A stretch of DNA of 64,000 nucleotides from an uncultured Lachnospiraceae bacterium (GCA_947625135.1 CANQNE010000006.1:19663-83662); one strand, 5' to 3'. Numbered from the stretch's first letter, positions 54,368 through 62,893 are shown. Program-made: numbers and translations. The notes: generated from the sequence alone by a model not told the origin.

Positions 54368-56998
54368 ATGGCAAAATGGGTTTATTTGTTCACAGAAGGA
54401 AACGCCAATATGCGTGAGCTTCTGGGCGGCAAAGGCGCGAACCTTGCCGAGATGACCAATCTTGGCCTGCCTGTGCCTCAGGGCTTCACCATCACCACAG
54501 AAGCCTGCACCCAGTATTATGAGGACGGCAGACAGATCAACGAGGAGATTCAGGGGCAAATCAATGAGTACATTACAAAGATGGAGGAGATTACCGGTAA
54601 GAAATTCGGTGACAAGGAAAATCCTCTTCTCGTATCTGTGCGTTCCGGCGCCAGAGCATCCATGCCCGGTATGATGGACACGATCCTGAATCTGGGTCTG
54701 AACGAAGAAGTAGTAGAAGTTGTAGCAAAAAAGACAGGAAATGAAAGATGGGCCCGCGACTGTTACAGAAGATTCATTCAGATGTATTCTGATGTCGTAA
54801 TGGAAGTAGGCAAGAAATATTTTGAAGAGCTGATTGACAAGATGAAAGCCGAGAAGGGTGTGACACAGGACGTTGACCTGACGGCTGAAGATCTGAAGGA
54901 GCTGGCAAACCAGTTCAAGGCTGAGTACAAGGAGAAGATCGGAGAGGATTTCCCCGATGATCCCAAGGATCAGCTGATGGGCGCGATCAAGGCTGTGTTC
55001 CGTTCATGGGACAACCCTCGTGCAAATGTTTACCGTCGTGATAACGATATCCCTTATTCATGGGGTACTGCCGTAAATGTGCAGGAAATGGCATTCGGAA
55101 ACTGGTCCGACGAGTCCGGTACCGGCGTTGCATTTACCCGTGATCCCGCTACAGGCGAGAAGAAGCTCATGGGCGAATTTTTGATGAACGCTCAGGGCGA
55201 GGACGTTGTGGCAGGTGTTCGTACACCTCAGCCTATTTCCGCGCTGGCGGAAGTAATGCCGGAGGTATTTGAGCAGTTTAAGAAGGTATGCGCAACCCTT
55301 GAGAACCACTACAGGGATATGCAGGATATGGAGTTCACCATTCAGGACAGAAAATTGTTCATGCTGCAGACACGTAACGGTAAGAGAACTGCCCAGGCTG
55401 CTCTGAAGATTGCATGTGATCTTGTAGATGAAGGGATGCGTACAGAGGAAGAGGCTGTTGCGATGATCGATCCCCGTAATCTGGACACACTGCTCCATCC
55501 TCAGTTTGACGCCGCCGCTCTGAAGGCTGCGGAGCCTGTTGCAAAGGCGCTGGGCGCATCACCCGGAGCTGCATGCGGCAAGATCGTATTTTCCGCCGAG
55601 GATGCCAAGGAATGGGCTTCCAGAGGGGAAAAAGTGGTGCTGGTCCGTCTTGAGACCTCTCCCGAGGATATCGAGGGTATGAAGAGCGCACAGGGTATTC
55701 TGACCGTTCGAGGCGGTATGACTTCTCATGCTGCAGTTGTTGCCCGTGGTATGGGTACATGCTGTGTTTCCGGCTGCGGTGACATCGCAATGGATGAAGA
55801 AAACAAGAGATTTACTCTTGCCGGCAAGGAATATCATGAAGGCGATACCATTTCTCTGGACGGTACTACAGGTAATATTTATGACGGCCTGATTCCTACT
55901 GTGGACGCAACCATCGCAGGTGAGTTCGGCAGAATCATGGAGTGGGCTGACAAGTGCAGAAAGCTGAAAGTTCGTACAAACGCAGATACACCTGCAGACG
56001 CAAAGAAGGCACGTGAGCTTGGTGCGGAAGGAATTGGCCTCTGCCGTACGGAACACATGTTCTTTGAAGAGGATAAGATCGCTGCGTTCCGGGAGATGAT
56101 CTGTTCTGATACAGTAGAAGAGAGAGAGGCGGCGCTGGAGAAGATCCTGCCTCTGCAGCAGAATGACTTCGAGGCGCTGTATGAGGCGCTGGAAGGCAAT
56201 CCTGTGACGATCCGTTTCCTTGATCCCCCTCTTCATGAGTTTGTTCCTACTGAGGAAGCCGACATTCAGAAGCTGGCTGACGCCCAGGGCAAGAGTGTGG
56301 AGACCATCAAGAACATCATTGCAAGTCTGCATGAGTTCAATCCGATGATGGGGCACAGAGGATGCCGTCTGGCAGTGACTTATCCTGAGATCGCAAAAAT
56401 GCAGACAAAGGCTGTGATTCGTGCGGCGATCAATGTACAGAAGGCACATGCCGACTGGAACGTATGTCCTGAGATTATGATCCCCCTTGTTGGCGACGTG
56501 AAAGAACTGAAGTTTGTGAAGAAGGTAGTTGTAGAGACTGCAGACGCCGAAATTAAGGCATCAGGCTCTGATCTGAAGTATCAGGTTGGTACGATGATCG
56601 AGATTCCCAGAGCTGCGCTGACAGCAGATGAGATTGCAAAGGAAGCAGATTTCTTCTGCTTCGGTACCAACGATCTGACTCAGATGACTTACGGTTTTTC
56701 CCGTGATGATGCCGGCAAGTTCTTGGATGCTTACTACGATACAAAAATCTTTGAGAATGATCCTTTTGCAAAGCTGGATCAGACAGGTGTGGGCAAGCTG
56801 ATGGATATGGCTATTAAGCTGGGCAAGCCCGTAAATCCTTCTCTTCACATCGGTATTTGCGGCGAGCATGGCGGCGATCCCTCATCTGTAGAGTTCTGCC
56901 ACAAGATCGGTCTGGACTATGTGTCCTGTTCACCGTTCCGCGTGCCCATTGCAAGACTGGCCGCTGCACAGGCTGCTATAGCTGAACAGGGGAAATAA
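54368..56998 (+). CDS. ppdK: Pyruvate, phosphate dikinase
   Basis: The 876-residue enzyme interconverts pyruvate, ATP and phosphate with PEP, AMP and pyrophosphate. It has an ATP-grasp N-terminus (LLGGKGANLAEM), the swivelling phosphohistidine domain (GGMTSHAAVVARGMG) and a PEP-binding barrel (GLCRTEHMFFE, then the C-terminal GICGEHGGDP). ATG 54368 follows AGGAGG; the frame is open a little upstream. In anaerobes it often runs glycolytically. A terminator is 150 bases downstream. Confidence 0.96.
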   Translation: MAKWVYLFTEGNANMRELLGGKGANLAEMTNLGLPVPQGFTITTEACTQYYEDGRQINEEIQGQINEYITKMEEITGKKFGDKENPLLVSVRSGARASMPGMMDTILNLGLNEEVVEVVAKKTGNERWARDCYRRFIQMYSDVVMEVGKKYFEELIDKMKAEKGVTQDVDLTAEDLKELANQFKAEYKEKIGEDFPDDPKDQLMGAIKAVFRSWDNPRANVYRRDNDIPYSWGTAVNVQEMAFGNWSDESGTGVAFTRDPATGEKKLMGEFLMNAQGEDVVAGVRTPQPISALAEVMPEVFEQFKKVCATLENHYRDMQDMEFTIQDRKLFMLQTRNGKRTAQAALKIACDLVDEGMRTEEEAVAMIDPRNLDTLLHPQFDAAALKAAEPVAKALGASPGAACGKIVFSAEDAKEWASRGEKVVLVRLETSPEDIEGMKSAQGILTVRGGMTSHAAVVARGMGTCCVSGCGDIAMDEENKRFTLAGKEYHEGDTISLDGTTGNIYDGLIPTVDATIAGEFGRIMEWADKCRKLKVRTNADTPADAKKARELGAEGIGLCRTEHMFFEEDKIAAFREMICSDTVEEREAALEKILPLQQNDFEALYEALEGNPVTIRFLDPPLHEFVPTEEADIQKLADAQGKSVETIKNIIASLHEFNPMMGHRGCRLAVTYPEIAKMQTKAVIRAAINVQKAHADWNVCPEIMIPLVGDVKELKFVKKVVVETADAEIKASGSDLKYQVGTMIEIPRAALTADEIAKEADFFCFGTNDLTQMTYGFSRDDAGKFLDAYYDTKIFENDPFAKLDQTGVGKLMDMAIKLGKPVNPSLHIGICGEHGGDPSSVEFCHKIGLDYVSCSPFRVPIARLAAAQAAIAEQGK

Positions 56999-57002
56999 GA
57001 AC

Positions 57003-57134
57003 CCGAAACCCTTAAAAATTGCCGAACTGACCGTCGACGAAGCGTACGCCCGCGAGTTTGTCAAAACCGCACCGAGCGTCCACCACTTCAAGACGAGCTA
57101 GTGGAAAGATATCCGAATCGATATCTTGATTTAA
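57003..57134 (+). pseudogene. Degenerate coding remnant after ppdK
   Basis: One frame reads as protein-like sequence (IAELTVDEAYAREFVKTAPS, then VHHFKTS) up to a TAG at 57099, and continues in the same frame as WKDIRIDIL before TAA at 57132. Codon choice differs from ppdK, with many C-ending codons. No start codon with a ribosome site is present. It looks like the end of a lost gene at the left edge of the accessory island; its family is not recognised. Confidence 0.3.
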
Positions 57135-57148
57135 GCAATAATCCAAAG

Positions 57149-57184
57149 AAATTCCCTCCGTCGTAACCCGGCGGAGGGAATTTT
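57149..57184 (+). terminator. Terminator downstream of ppdK
   Basis: AAATTCCCTCCG and CGGAGGGAATTT form a 12-bp stem with an 11-base loop, followed by T. Confidence 0.8.
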
Positions 57185-57204
57185 GGAAAATGGAGATAAC
57201 AGCC

Positions 57205-57969
57205 ATGAAAAATGATGTAGCCTTGACAAATGACGTTTCCTTTTGGACGGGATTTTATAAAAATGACGATCCGATTACGTGGGCATCTAACAAGGCCTAT
57301 CTTGATATGAACCGTACCATGACTTTTCGCGAGAGTGACAGTGGAAAAACAGAAAAAGAGAAACGTGCTATTCAAGAAAAACGTAATGGATGGAGAGATG
57401 GCGTTACAAATACTATCATCCGCAAACGTATAAATGAATTAGAAAAATGCGATGATTTTGATCAGTGGCATGAAGAGACTTGTAAAGAGATGATTGATTT
57501 TTATTCTAATAATAAAGAAGAGAACGGACAATCTGTTCTTGTTTGCCGTGAGGGAAAAAAGAGAACCGATAAGGAAACAACTTTGTTGCCAGGTCAGGCA
57601 CAAAAATGGTTGAATATGACTTTGAAGTATTTATGGCTTCTTTACAGACTTAAGTTATTGGAAGATAATCTTTCTTCATTTGTTTGCAAACATCAATCAT
57701 ATTTTCATATTCCACTTGACAGTTACATAATTCGATATATTAAACGTGAACCCAAACAAAAGAGAATGAACGATTTTCCTGAGTCCAACGGATTGAATAA
57801 TATGTATTCTATTGTTGGTTTGAGCGGAAGCGAATGGAGTAAAATCAACGATTATAAAGAATATTTGGAATATCAAAAAACTATCCGTAATGACCTTTCC
57901 AAAAGCAAGATGTTACCATTGCAATGGGAACTTGAGCACTGGCATAAGGCTCTTATTTATTACGGTTAA
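57205..57969 (+). CDS. Unrecognised accessory protein (254 aa)
   Basis: No family was recognised with confidence. The protein is soluble, charged and AT-rich in coding sequence, unlike its neighbours. Notable segments are GQAQKWLNMTLKYLWLL (mid-protein), HIPLDSYIIRYI and, near the end, PLQWELEHWHKALIYYG. ATG 57205 has GGAG nine bases upstream; an earlier in-frame ATG at 57190 overlaps that site. It sits alone after a terminator and before the Fic locus. The base composition and company suggest horizontal gain; a defence or toxin role would be a guess. Confidence 0.6.
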   Translation: MKNDVALTNDVSFWTGFYKNDDPITWASNKAYLDMNRTMTFRESDSGKTEKEKRAIQEKRNGWRDGVTNTIIRKRINELEKCDDFDQWHEETCKEMIDFYSNNKEENGQSVLVCREGKKRTDKETTLLPGQAQKWLNMTLKYLWLLYRLKLLEDNLSSFVCKHQSYFHIPLDSYIIRYIKREPKQKRMNDFPESNGLNNMYSIVGLSGSEWSKINDYKEYLEYQKTIRNDLSKSKMLPLQWELEHWHKALIYYG

Positions 57970-58089
57970 TGCCAAAACGCACATTTTTGTTTTTACCTCC
58001 TATGCGGTAAAATGAGATCGCAAAGGAGATATAAATAAGATGTAATTGCTTATTACTCAAAGATGAGTCAGTAGATCCCAAAAACCGAA
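57970..58089 (+). other. Gap before the antitoxin-like ORF
   Basis: AAAGGAG near 58021 is followed by an ATG-TAA at about 58039, so no protein is made from it. A second ATG reads only three codons (MSQ) before a TAG, after which the same frame runs into the ORF at 58090. This suggests an upstream part lost to mutation. Confidence 0.35.
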
Positions 58090-58324
58090 ATGAAATCCGA
58101 AGTATTTGACGCAGCCGTGGATAATGCTAAAGGAAAATTGCTTGAAGACACGGAACTTGGTGAATGTTCGCCTTCCTTTGCGGACTCAATTGTTATGAAC
58201 CAATCAAATAATGGTTGAACTCGCCATAAGAAACATCGAGGGTGAGATTACAACAAAAGAAGTTGAAGCGCTGATACACGAACACTATAAGAGTCAAAAA
58301 AACGAAAATAAGTTAAGTTATTAG
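58090..58324 (+). pseudogene. Split or decayed antitoxin-like ORF upstream of the Fic gene
   Basis: Two short frames overlap by 8 bases. The first (58090-58218, 42 residues, MKSEVFDAAVDNAKGKLL) stops just where the second (58211-58324, 37 residues, MVELAIRNIEGEITTKEVEA, then LIHEHYK) begins one frame over. Small helical antitoxins placed just before Fic toxins (VbhA-type) often end in similar GEITT-E-A-LI tails. The canonical inhibitory S/T-x3-E-G/N is not intact, since the residue four before Glu is Ile. Either a one-base frameshift broke the gene or the parts are translated in coupling. The assignment is tentative. Confidence 0.35.
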
Positions 58325-58359
58325 ATAGAAACTCATTAAACGGCTATGGAGAGATAAGT

Positions 58360-59214
58360 ATGCAAAAAACATCTATCCGATTCTTTGAAGATATACCGGT
58401 GCGCGCCGTTTGGGATGAAGAAAGTTCCAAATGGTGGTTCTGCGCTGCGGATATTGCCGAGGCGTTGACCAAAAGCAAGAATCCGCGTTCGTACTGGAAT
58501 AAAATCAAAAGTCGAAAAAATGAGTTGTCGACAATTTGTCGACAACTGAAATTAAAAGCGCGGGACGGCAAGTTTTACAACACCGACGTTGTGGACGAGT
58601 CCGGGTTGAACACGGTCATTGCGCTGATACCGAGCAAAAAATCCGAAGTGTTCGCCTGGTGGATGAAAAATATGGAGACCTCGCTTGACGAAAAAAGCAA
58701 GCAAAAAGCGTATGAGCTTTTTGAAAGCGGATTCATCGACAACATTGAAATCGGAACGGCGAAGGGCTTGCAACAGATCCACGCATACATTTTCGGCGGA
58801 CTCTATGATTTTGCCGGGCAGATACGGACGGTCAATATTGCGAAAGGCGGTTTTTCCTTTGCGCCCGCGTTGTATTTGGATGGGGCGCTTGCACATATCG
58901 ACAAAATGTCCGAAAGTACTCTGGAAGAGATCGTCAACAAATACGTTGAAATGAACGTCGCGCATCCGTTTATGGAAGGAAACGGTAGAAGCACGCGTAT
59001 TTGGCTCGATCTAATTTTGAAAAAGAATCTGAAAAAATGCGTGGACTGGAGCCTGATTGACAAAAAGGATTATCTTGCCGCCATGCGTGAAAGCGTCACT
59101 GATCCGGCAAAAATATACGGATTGATAAAGAAAGCCCTGACCGATGATATCCACAATCGCGAGATCATCATGAAAGGTATTGATTATTCGTATTATTACG
59201 AGACCGAGGAATAA
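58360..59214 (+). CDS. Bro-N-Fic fusion protein (Fic AMP-transferase-type toxin)
   Basis: Residues about 1-110 resemble a Bro-N/phage antirepressor domain ([21 protein letters not shown]). Residues about 125-250 are a Fic domain ([20 protein letters not shown]) with the complete active-site motif [12 protein letters not shown], catalytic His about 202. Fic enzymes transfer AMP or another nucleotide moiety to target proteins; the target here is unknown. The gene follows a decayed antitoxin-like ORF by 35 bases. A 25-base palindrome lies inside the gene between the two domains. The downstream gene is a truncated dockerin fragment. Confidence 0.82.
   Translation: MQKTSIRFFEDIPVRAVWDEESSKWWFCAADIAEALTKSKNPRSYWNKIKSRKNELSTICRQLKLKARDGKFYNTDVVDESGLNTVIALIPSKKSEVFAWWMKNMETSLDEKSKQKAYELFESGFIDNIEIGTAKGLQQIHAYIFGGLYDFAGQIRTVNIAKGGFSFAPALYLDGALAHIDKMSESTLEEIVNKYVEMNVAHPFMEGNGRSTRIWLDLILKKNLKKCVDWSLIDKKDYLAAMRESVTDPAKIYGLIKKALTDDIHNREIIMKGIDYSYYYETEE
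58523..58547. repeat. 25-base palindrome inside the Bro-N-Fic gene
   Basis: AGTTGTCGACAA, a central T, and TTGTCGACAACT form a perfect 12-base inverted repeat. It also consists of two copies of the 10-base palindrome TTGTCGACAA. It encodes LSTICRQL in the interdomain region. Confidence 0.9.
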
Positions 59215-59217
59215 AAG

Positions 59218-59400
59218 ATGGATACATCGGACGCACTATTGTTACTGAAAAAGGCGGTGAAACTGGCAACGCTTACAGATTCACAGACAACGGCAGCTGA
59301 TGTAAATGGTAACGGGAATGTTGAGACAGATGATGCACTTCTTATTCTGCAGAAGGTCGTGAAGCTGATTCATGGATTCCCGGTGGAAGGCGGAATATAA
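59218..59400 (+). pseudogene. Dockerin fragment (decapitated gene)
   Basis: The 60-codon frame starts three bases after the Fic stop and encodes the end of a dockerin: the helix of a first repeat (DTSDALLLLKKAVKL) without its calcium loop, then a full second repeat (DVNGNGNVETDDALLILQKV). No signal peptide, catalytic domain or ribosome site is present. It closely resembles the dockerins at the left of the window. It is best read as the 3' stump of a dockerin gene whose 5' part was replaced by the accessory island. Confidence 0.65.
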
Positions 59401-59640
59401 AGAGTGTTGAGGTCTCCTTTATCAAAGCCAGCCGCGGTATATCGCCATAGTTACGGACAGCACAGGCTGCGACCGCTGACAAATGAGATGCTGAGGGGAG
59501 TTTTTAGAGCCTGTGATCTGATCATCGCAATTGTCGTAAAAGGGCTTCCCCGAGGCGTGAACGGTGCTTGAACCGATCGCCGCTCTCCTGTAAAATAAAA
59601 TTTGGGAAAGTATTTTCTACAATAATGTCAGAATAGGAGG
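59401..59640 (+). other. Non-coding gap with decayed coding texture
   Basis: Stretches in different frames read as protein-like (for example VSFIKASRGIS, then YIAIVTDSTGCDR, then LRGVFRACDLIIAIVVKG), separated by stops and frame changes. They have no starts. A TACAAT near 59620 may be the -10 box of the next small gene. Confidence 0.3.
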
Positions 59641-59647
59641 GAAGACA

Positions 59648-59845
59648 ATGAGCGCAGGTGAAAAAATCTATATGGTCATCAGCATAATCGCGGCCGCCGG
59701 AGTATTCGGCATTTGCTCCGTTATTTCTAATAATCCGGCAATTCCTTTATGGCTCAGGATTATCGTGGAGGTGCTGTCTGTTTTAAATCTGATTTGTGTT
59801 TACCATTATCTTCAGTATGTGCGCAAGCATGAAAAGGACAAATAA
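59648..59845 (+). CDS. Small two-helix membrane protein (65 aa)
   Basis: AATAGGAGGG precedes the ATG. The product has two hydrophobic helices (about 7-27 and 34-55) and a charged tail (RKHEKDK). No family is recognised. A terminator follows, so it is a single-gene unit. Confidence 0.6.
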   Translation: MSAGEKIYMVISIIAAAGVFGICSVISNNPAIPLWLRIIVEVLSVLNLICVYHYLQYVRKHEKDK

Positions 59846-59871
59846 TCAGAATGCACGTGGTTTTGTATCAT

Positions 59872-59912
59872 AATGGCCGTTTTCGCCCTTCCGGGGCTGA
59901 AACGGCCATTTT
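59872..59912 (+). terminator. Terminator after the two-helix protein gene
   Basis: AATGGCCGTTT and AAACGGCCATT form an 11-bp stem with an 18-base loop, followed by TT and an A-rich stretch; the same hairpin has a T-run on the minus side. Confidence 0.7.
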
Positions 59913-59941
59913 AAAAAGAACAGCCACAGGGGAGGAAAGAG

Positions 59942-61770
59942 ATGTTAAGCAGACGTGAGATAAAACAAAAGGCAAAGCAGTCATTAAAAAAGCATTATTT
60001 TATCTTTGTGCTGCTCTGCGCCATCGCAGGTTTTCTGGGCGTCAGCAGCGGCAGTGTGCTGAGGGAAAACAAGACAATTGCCGCCCAGGAAAAAGGAGAG
60101 AACGGTCAGATAGCGGACAACGCCGTCACCACCGTGGATTCGGGAATGTTGGACATGGTGAGCGGCCAGTCTCTGGAAAAGCTGATTGGCGGTTATATTG
60201 ACAAGGCGTTTGACAAGATCGGGTTTGATAAAGAAAAGGTACTTGGGCGCAGCAGAGGCGTGTTTGCCGCCCTTGTGAATAAATTGTCCTCCGGCACCAT
60301 TGTGACGACGCTGTTTTCCAGTATCATTTCCATTGTACATTCCAGAAGCTTGGGAATTGCCATCGGGATCATACTGAGCGTGATCCTTGTGCTGGTGATA
60401 TGGTTTTATCTGACCAATGTTTTCGCGGTGGTCTCAGCCAGGATATTTCTGGAAGGACGTGTTTACGAGGAGGTTTCTGCGAACAGGCTGCTGTTTTTAG
60501 TCCGGATCAGGAAGTGGACCAACGCGGCGCTGGTGATGCTGCTCACCACCGTATATCATATCCTGTGGTGGCTGACCATTGTGGGCGGGGTCATAAAAGG
60601 ATATTCCTACCGCATGGTGCCGTATATCGTGGCGGAGAATCCGTCTGTAAAGCCCCGGGAGGCCATTACCCTGTCGAGAAAAATGATGTACGGACACAAG
60701 TGGGAATGTTTTGTGCTGGATCTGTCCTTTATCGGCTGGAATCTGCTGAATTTTGTTACGTTCGGTCTTGTAGGGACATTTTTTTCCGTCCCCTATTTTC
60801 AGGCAGCGTTGAGCGAGTTTTATGTCAGCCTGCGGGAAACGGCTATAGAAAACAGCATGGAAGGGTCAGAGGTATTAAACGACAGGTATCTGTATGAAAA
60901 GGCAGACCGGGAGAAGCTTTTGATTGCCTATGAAAAGGATATCGATGTGCTTGCGGAAAAAAAGCCGCCCAGAAGGGTGCAAACGGGAGTGCTGGGGTTT
61001 ATTGCGGATAAGTTTGGCGTGACGCTGGCCAATGACAGACAGGAGCAGAAATATGACGACGCCATGGCAGAGCGGGCCATACACATGGCACTCAGGTATG
61101 AGATGTCTCAGAAGGCATATCCCGGCAAGCTGTGTCCCATACCTGAGAAGGAAAAGAAAAGGAGGCTGTACAATCTGTACAGCGAGCGGCGGTATTCCGT
61201 GTGGTCCGTTATCCTGATGTTTTTTGTGTTTTCATTTGTAGGATGGGTCTGGGAGGTAAGCCTTCATCTGATCTCGGACGGCGAGTTTGTCAACCGGGGC
61301 GTGCTGCATGGTCCATGGCTGCCCATTTACGGCGCCGGCGGCACGATGATCCTCGTGTTTTGTATAAGCTGCGGGGAAAACCCATCAGAGAATTTATCGC
61401 GACCATCCTGCTGTGCGGCTGTGTGGAATATTTTACATCATGGCTTCTGGAGCTGATCCACGACGGAGAGAAATGGTGGGATTACAGTGGATATTTTTTG
61501 AACCTCCACGGAAGGATCTGTGCGGAGGGACTGCTGGTATTCGGCTTGGGCGGCATGGCCATTGTGTATTTTCTGGCGCCCCTTCTGGACAATGTCATCA
61601 GAAGATTCCGCTCCCGGGTGCTCATGCCAATATGCCTGGTGTTGCTGATCATTATTGGATGCGACCAGATATATTCCTGCAGCCATCCCAACACCGGAAA
61701 AGGGATCACCGACTATGAGTCGAGCGAAACGGCCCGTTTGCCCGGAGATACTTCCAGCAATGATTCATAA
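59942..61770 (+). pseudogene. Frameshifted DUF975-CmpB (putative ABC permease) membrane protein
   Basis: The 5' frame (59942-61456) encodes a DUF975-type membrane protein (about residues 1-300, several helices) and the beginning of a CmpB-like domain (FVFSFVGWVWEVSLHLI, then GVLHGPWLPIYGAGG). At a run of four T (61358-61361) the match passes to another frame, which continues the CmpB domain (LYKLRGKPIREFIATILLCG, then WWDYSGYFLNLHGRIC) to 61770. One T appears to be missing. GGGGAGG precedes the ATG. It is either a natural frameshift, a sequencing error or phase variation in the T tract. Confidence 0.75.
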
Positions 61771-61808
61771 ATACATATCTTATCTGTATTTTCTCAGATA
61801 AAATAAGG

Positions 61809-61853
61809 AACTCCCCTTCGTATTAAGTGTTTTGACGCGAAGGGGAGTTTTTT
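61809..61853 (+). terminator. Terminator after the DUF975-CmpB gene
   Basis: AACTCCCCTTCG and CGAAGGGGAGTT form a 12-bp stem with a long loop, followed by T. The 3' part is duplicated at 62701-62727. Confidence 0.75.
61827..61853. repeat. Left copy of a 27-base direct repeat flanking the toxin-antitoxin cassette
   Basis: It begins GTGTTTTGACGCGAAGGGGA and ends in GTTTTTT. The right copy differs at one base (C to T). This copy forms the 3' arm of a terminator. Confidence 0.85.
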
Positions 61854-61898
61854 GGTAAAAAAGATTTGCCCGGTAGTATCCAGATCTTTTACAGTCAC

Positions 61899-62291
61899 TT
61901 ATATTAAAAATTGGTTAAAAAATATTGTTGTTGATAGTATGAAGTCTTCGGTTGGAAAGTGTTTTAAATTTCCAGTCACAAGATACGCATTACAGAATTT
62001 TGCGACCTCGTAAAACTTTTTGTCGCTGTTATCAACAAAGGAAATGTCCGAAAGAGGGGCGGGAACAACGGAAAGACCGCTTTTGATCAGGGGATCAAGG
62101 AGTGAATTGATCTCAAACTCAGTAAATCCAAATTTTGGTCTGCTCAGTACGGCTGTGTATTCTTCAAGAATGCGGTAATCATAACAAAGGGTAAATTGCC
62201 CTGCAATAGCAGCGGTGACAATAGCGGCAGGTTTGTTGTCAGGTGACCAGAGGGCAGAGACTAAAACATTGGTATCCAATACAACATTCAC
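61899..62291 (-). CDS. PIN-domain toxin
   Basis: The 130-residue protein has a PIN nuclease pattern: N-terminal VVLDTNVLVSALW with the first Asp, a Glu-containing helix (EEYTAVLSRPKF) and the C-terminal SDKKFYEVAKFCNAYLVTGN block. It should cut RNA when not bound by its antitoxin. A longer frame opens at 62342, but GGAGG eight bases before GTG 62291 and the four-base gap from the antitoxin stop favour this start. Confidence 0.82.
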   Translation of the reverse strand: MNVVLDTNVLVSALWSPDNKPAAIVTAAIAGQFTLCYDYRILEEYTAVLSRPKFGFTEFEINSLLDPLIKSGLSVVPAPLSDISFVDNSDKKFYEVAKFCNAYLVTGNLKHFPTEDFILSTTIFFNQFLI

Positions 62292-62295
62292 AGAA

Positions 62296-62571
62296 TCAGC
62301 CTCCGTTTCTTGCAGCCTGAATCTCGGCTTCAATTTCTTCATCTGTCATAAAGCCGGCGGCAGCGGCTTTTTTGCGCATGTTATTAAATGCGATCATCGC
62401 TTTTGCCTGACGGACAGCCTGTACGACGTCATCGAAACCTCCCTCCGGAATGTCTATCATCAGTGCGGAAGGTTTCCCGTTATTTGTGATTACAATTTCA
62501 TCGCCTGAAGCCAGATTCTTCCATATAGTTTTAGATTCTGTACGCAAATCTCTGATCGAGTAAAAATTCAT
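62296..62571 (-). CDS. Phd/YefM-family antitoxin
   Basis: The 91-residue protein starts FYSIRDLRTESKTIWKNLAS and contains EIVITNNGKPSALMID, the Phd/YefM DNA-binding fold, with an Ala/Glu-rich toxin-binding tail. It precedes and is co-transcribed with the PIN toxin. GGGAGGCG lies before the ATG. Confidence 0.87.
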   Translation of the reverse strand: MNFYSIRDLRTESKTIWKNLASGDEIVITNNGKPSALMIDIPEGGFDDVVQAVRQAKAMIAFNNMRKKAAAAGFMTDEEIEAEIQAARNGG

Positions 62572-62603
62572 GAACTCGCCTCCCTATGCTTTATTATATA
62601 TAT

Positions 62604-62632
62604 ATTGTATACGATTTGGATCATATTGTCAA
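62604..62632 (-). promoter_or_regulatory. Promoter and likely operator of the PIN/Phd operon
   Basis: On the minus strand TTGACA (62632-62627), a 17-base spacer and TACAAT (62609-62604). Short ATTGTA and GTACAAT-type repeats overlap it, suitable for autorepression by the antitoxin. Confidence 0.65.
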
Positions 62633-62700
62633 CGAATTGTACACCAATAAATATATAAAACACGTTTTTATATTAAGAGCCAAAGCAATTTTTCTGCATT

Positions 62701-62727
62701 GTGTTTTGATGCGAAGGGGAGTTTTTT
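62701..62727. repeat. Right copy of the 27-base direct repeat
   Basis: This copy matches 61827-61853 at 26 of 27 bases but lacks the complementary 5' arm, so it cannot form the terminator hairpin. The toxin-antitoxin cassette lies between the copies. Confidence 0.85.
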
Positions 62728-62770
62728 AACCATGAAAACAGAAAATGGTCTTACGCACATCGTCCAAAAA

Positions 62771-62799
62771 TTGACAGTCTGAGGTCTGTATGCTATACT
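62771..62799 (+). promoter_or_regulatory. Promoter of the Bax-inhibitor-like gene
   Basis: TTGACA (62771-62776), a 17-base spacer and TATACT (62794-62799). Confidence 0.75.
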
Positions 62800-62893
62800 G
62801 AAAACAGTTATTGTTGCATCTTAACCAGGCAGGCTGTCCCTGTGAATCACGTTGGATAAAGGTGTTTCATGCGGTGGCGGAAAGAGAGGAATT

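Noticed and set aside
54100..59580. Short similarity between the gap near 54110 and the gap near 59555 (AGGCGTGAA-GGT)
   Set aside because: Only about a dozen bases agree, with no extended match or shared boundary; it is probably chance.
62292..62342. Upstream extension of the PIN toxin
   Set aside because: It would overlap the antitoxin end, and a good GGAGG site lies before GTG 62291 instead.
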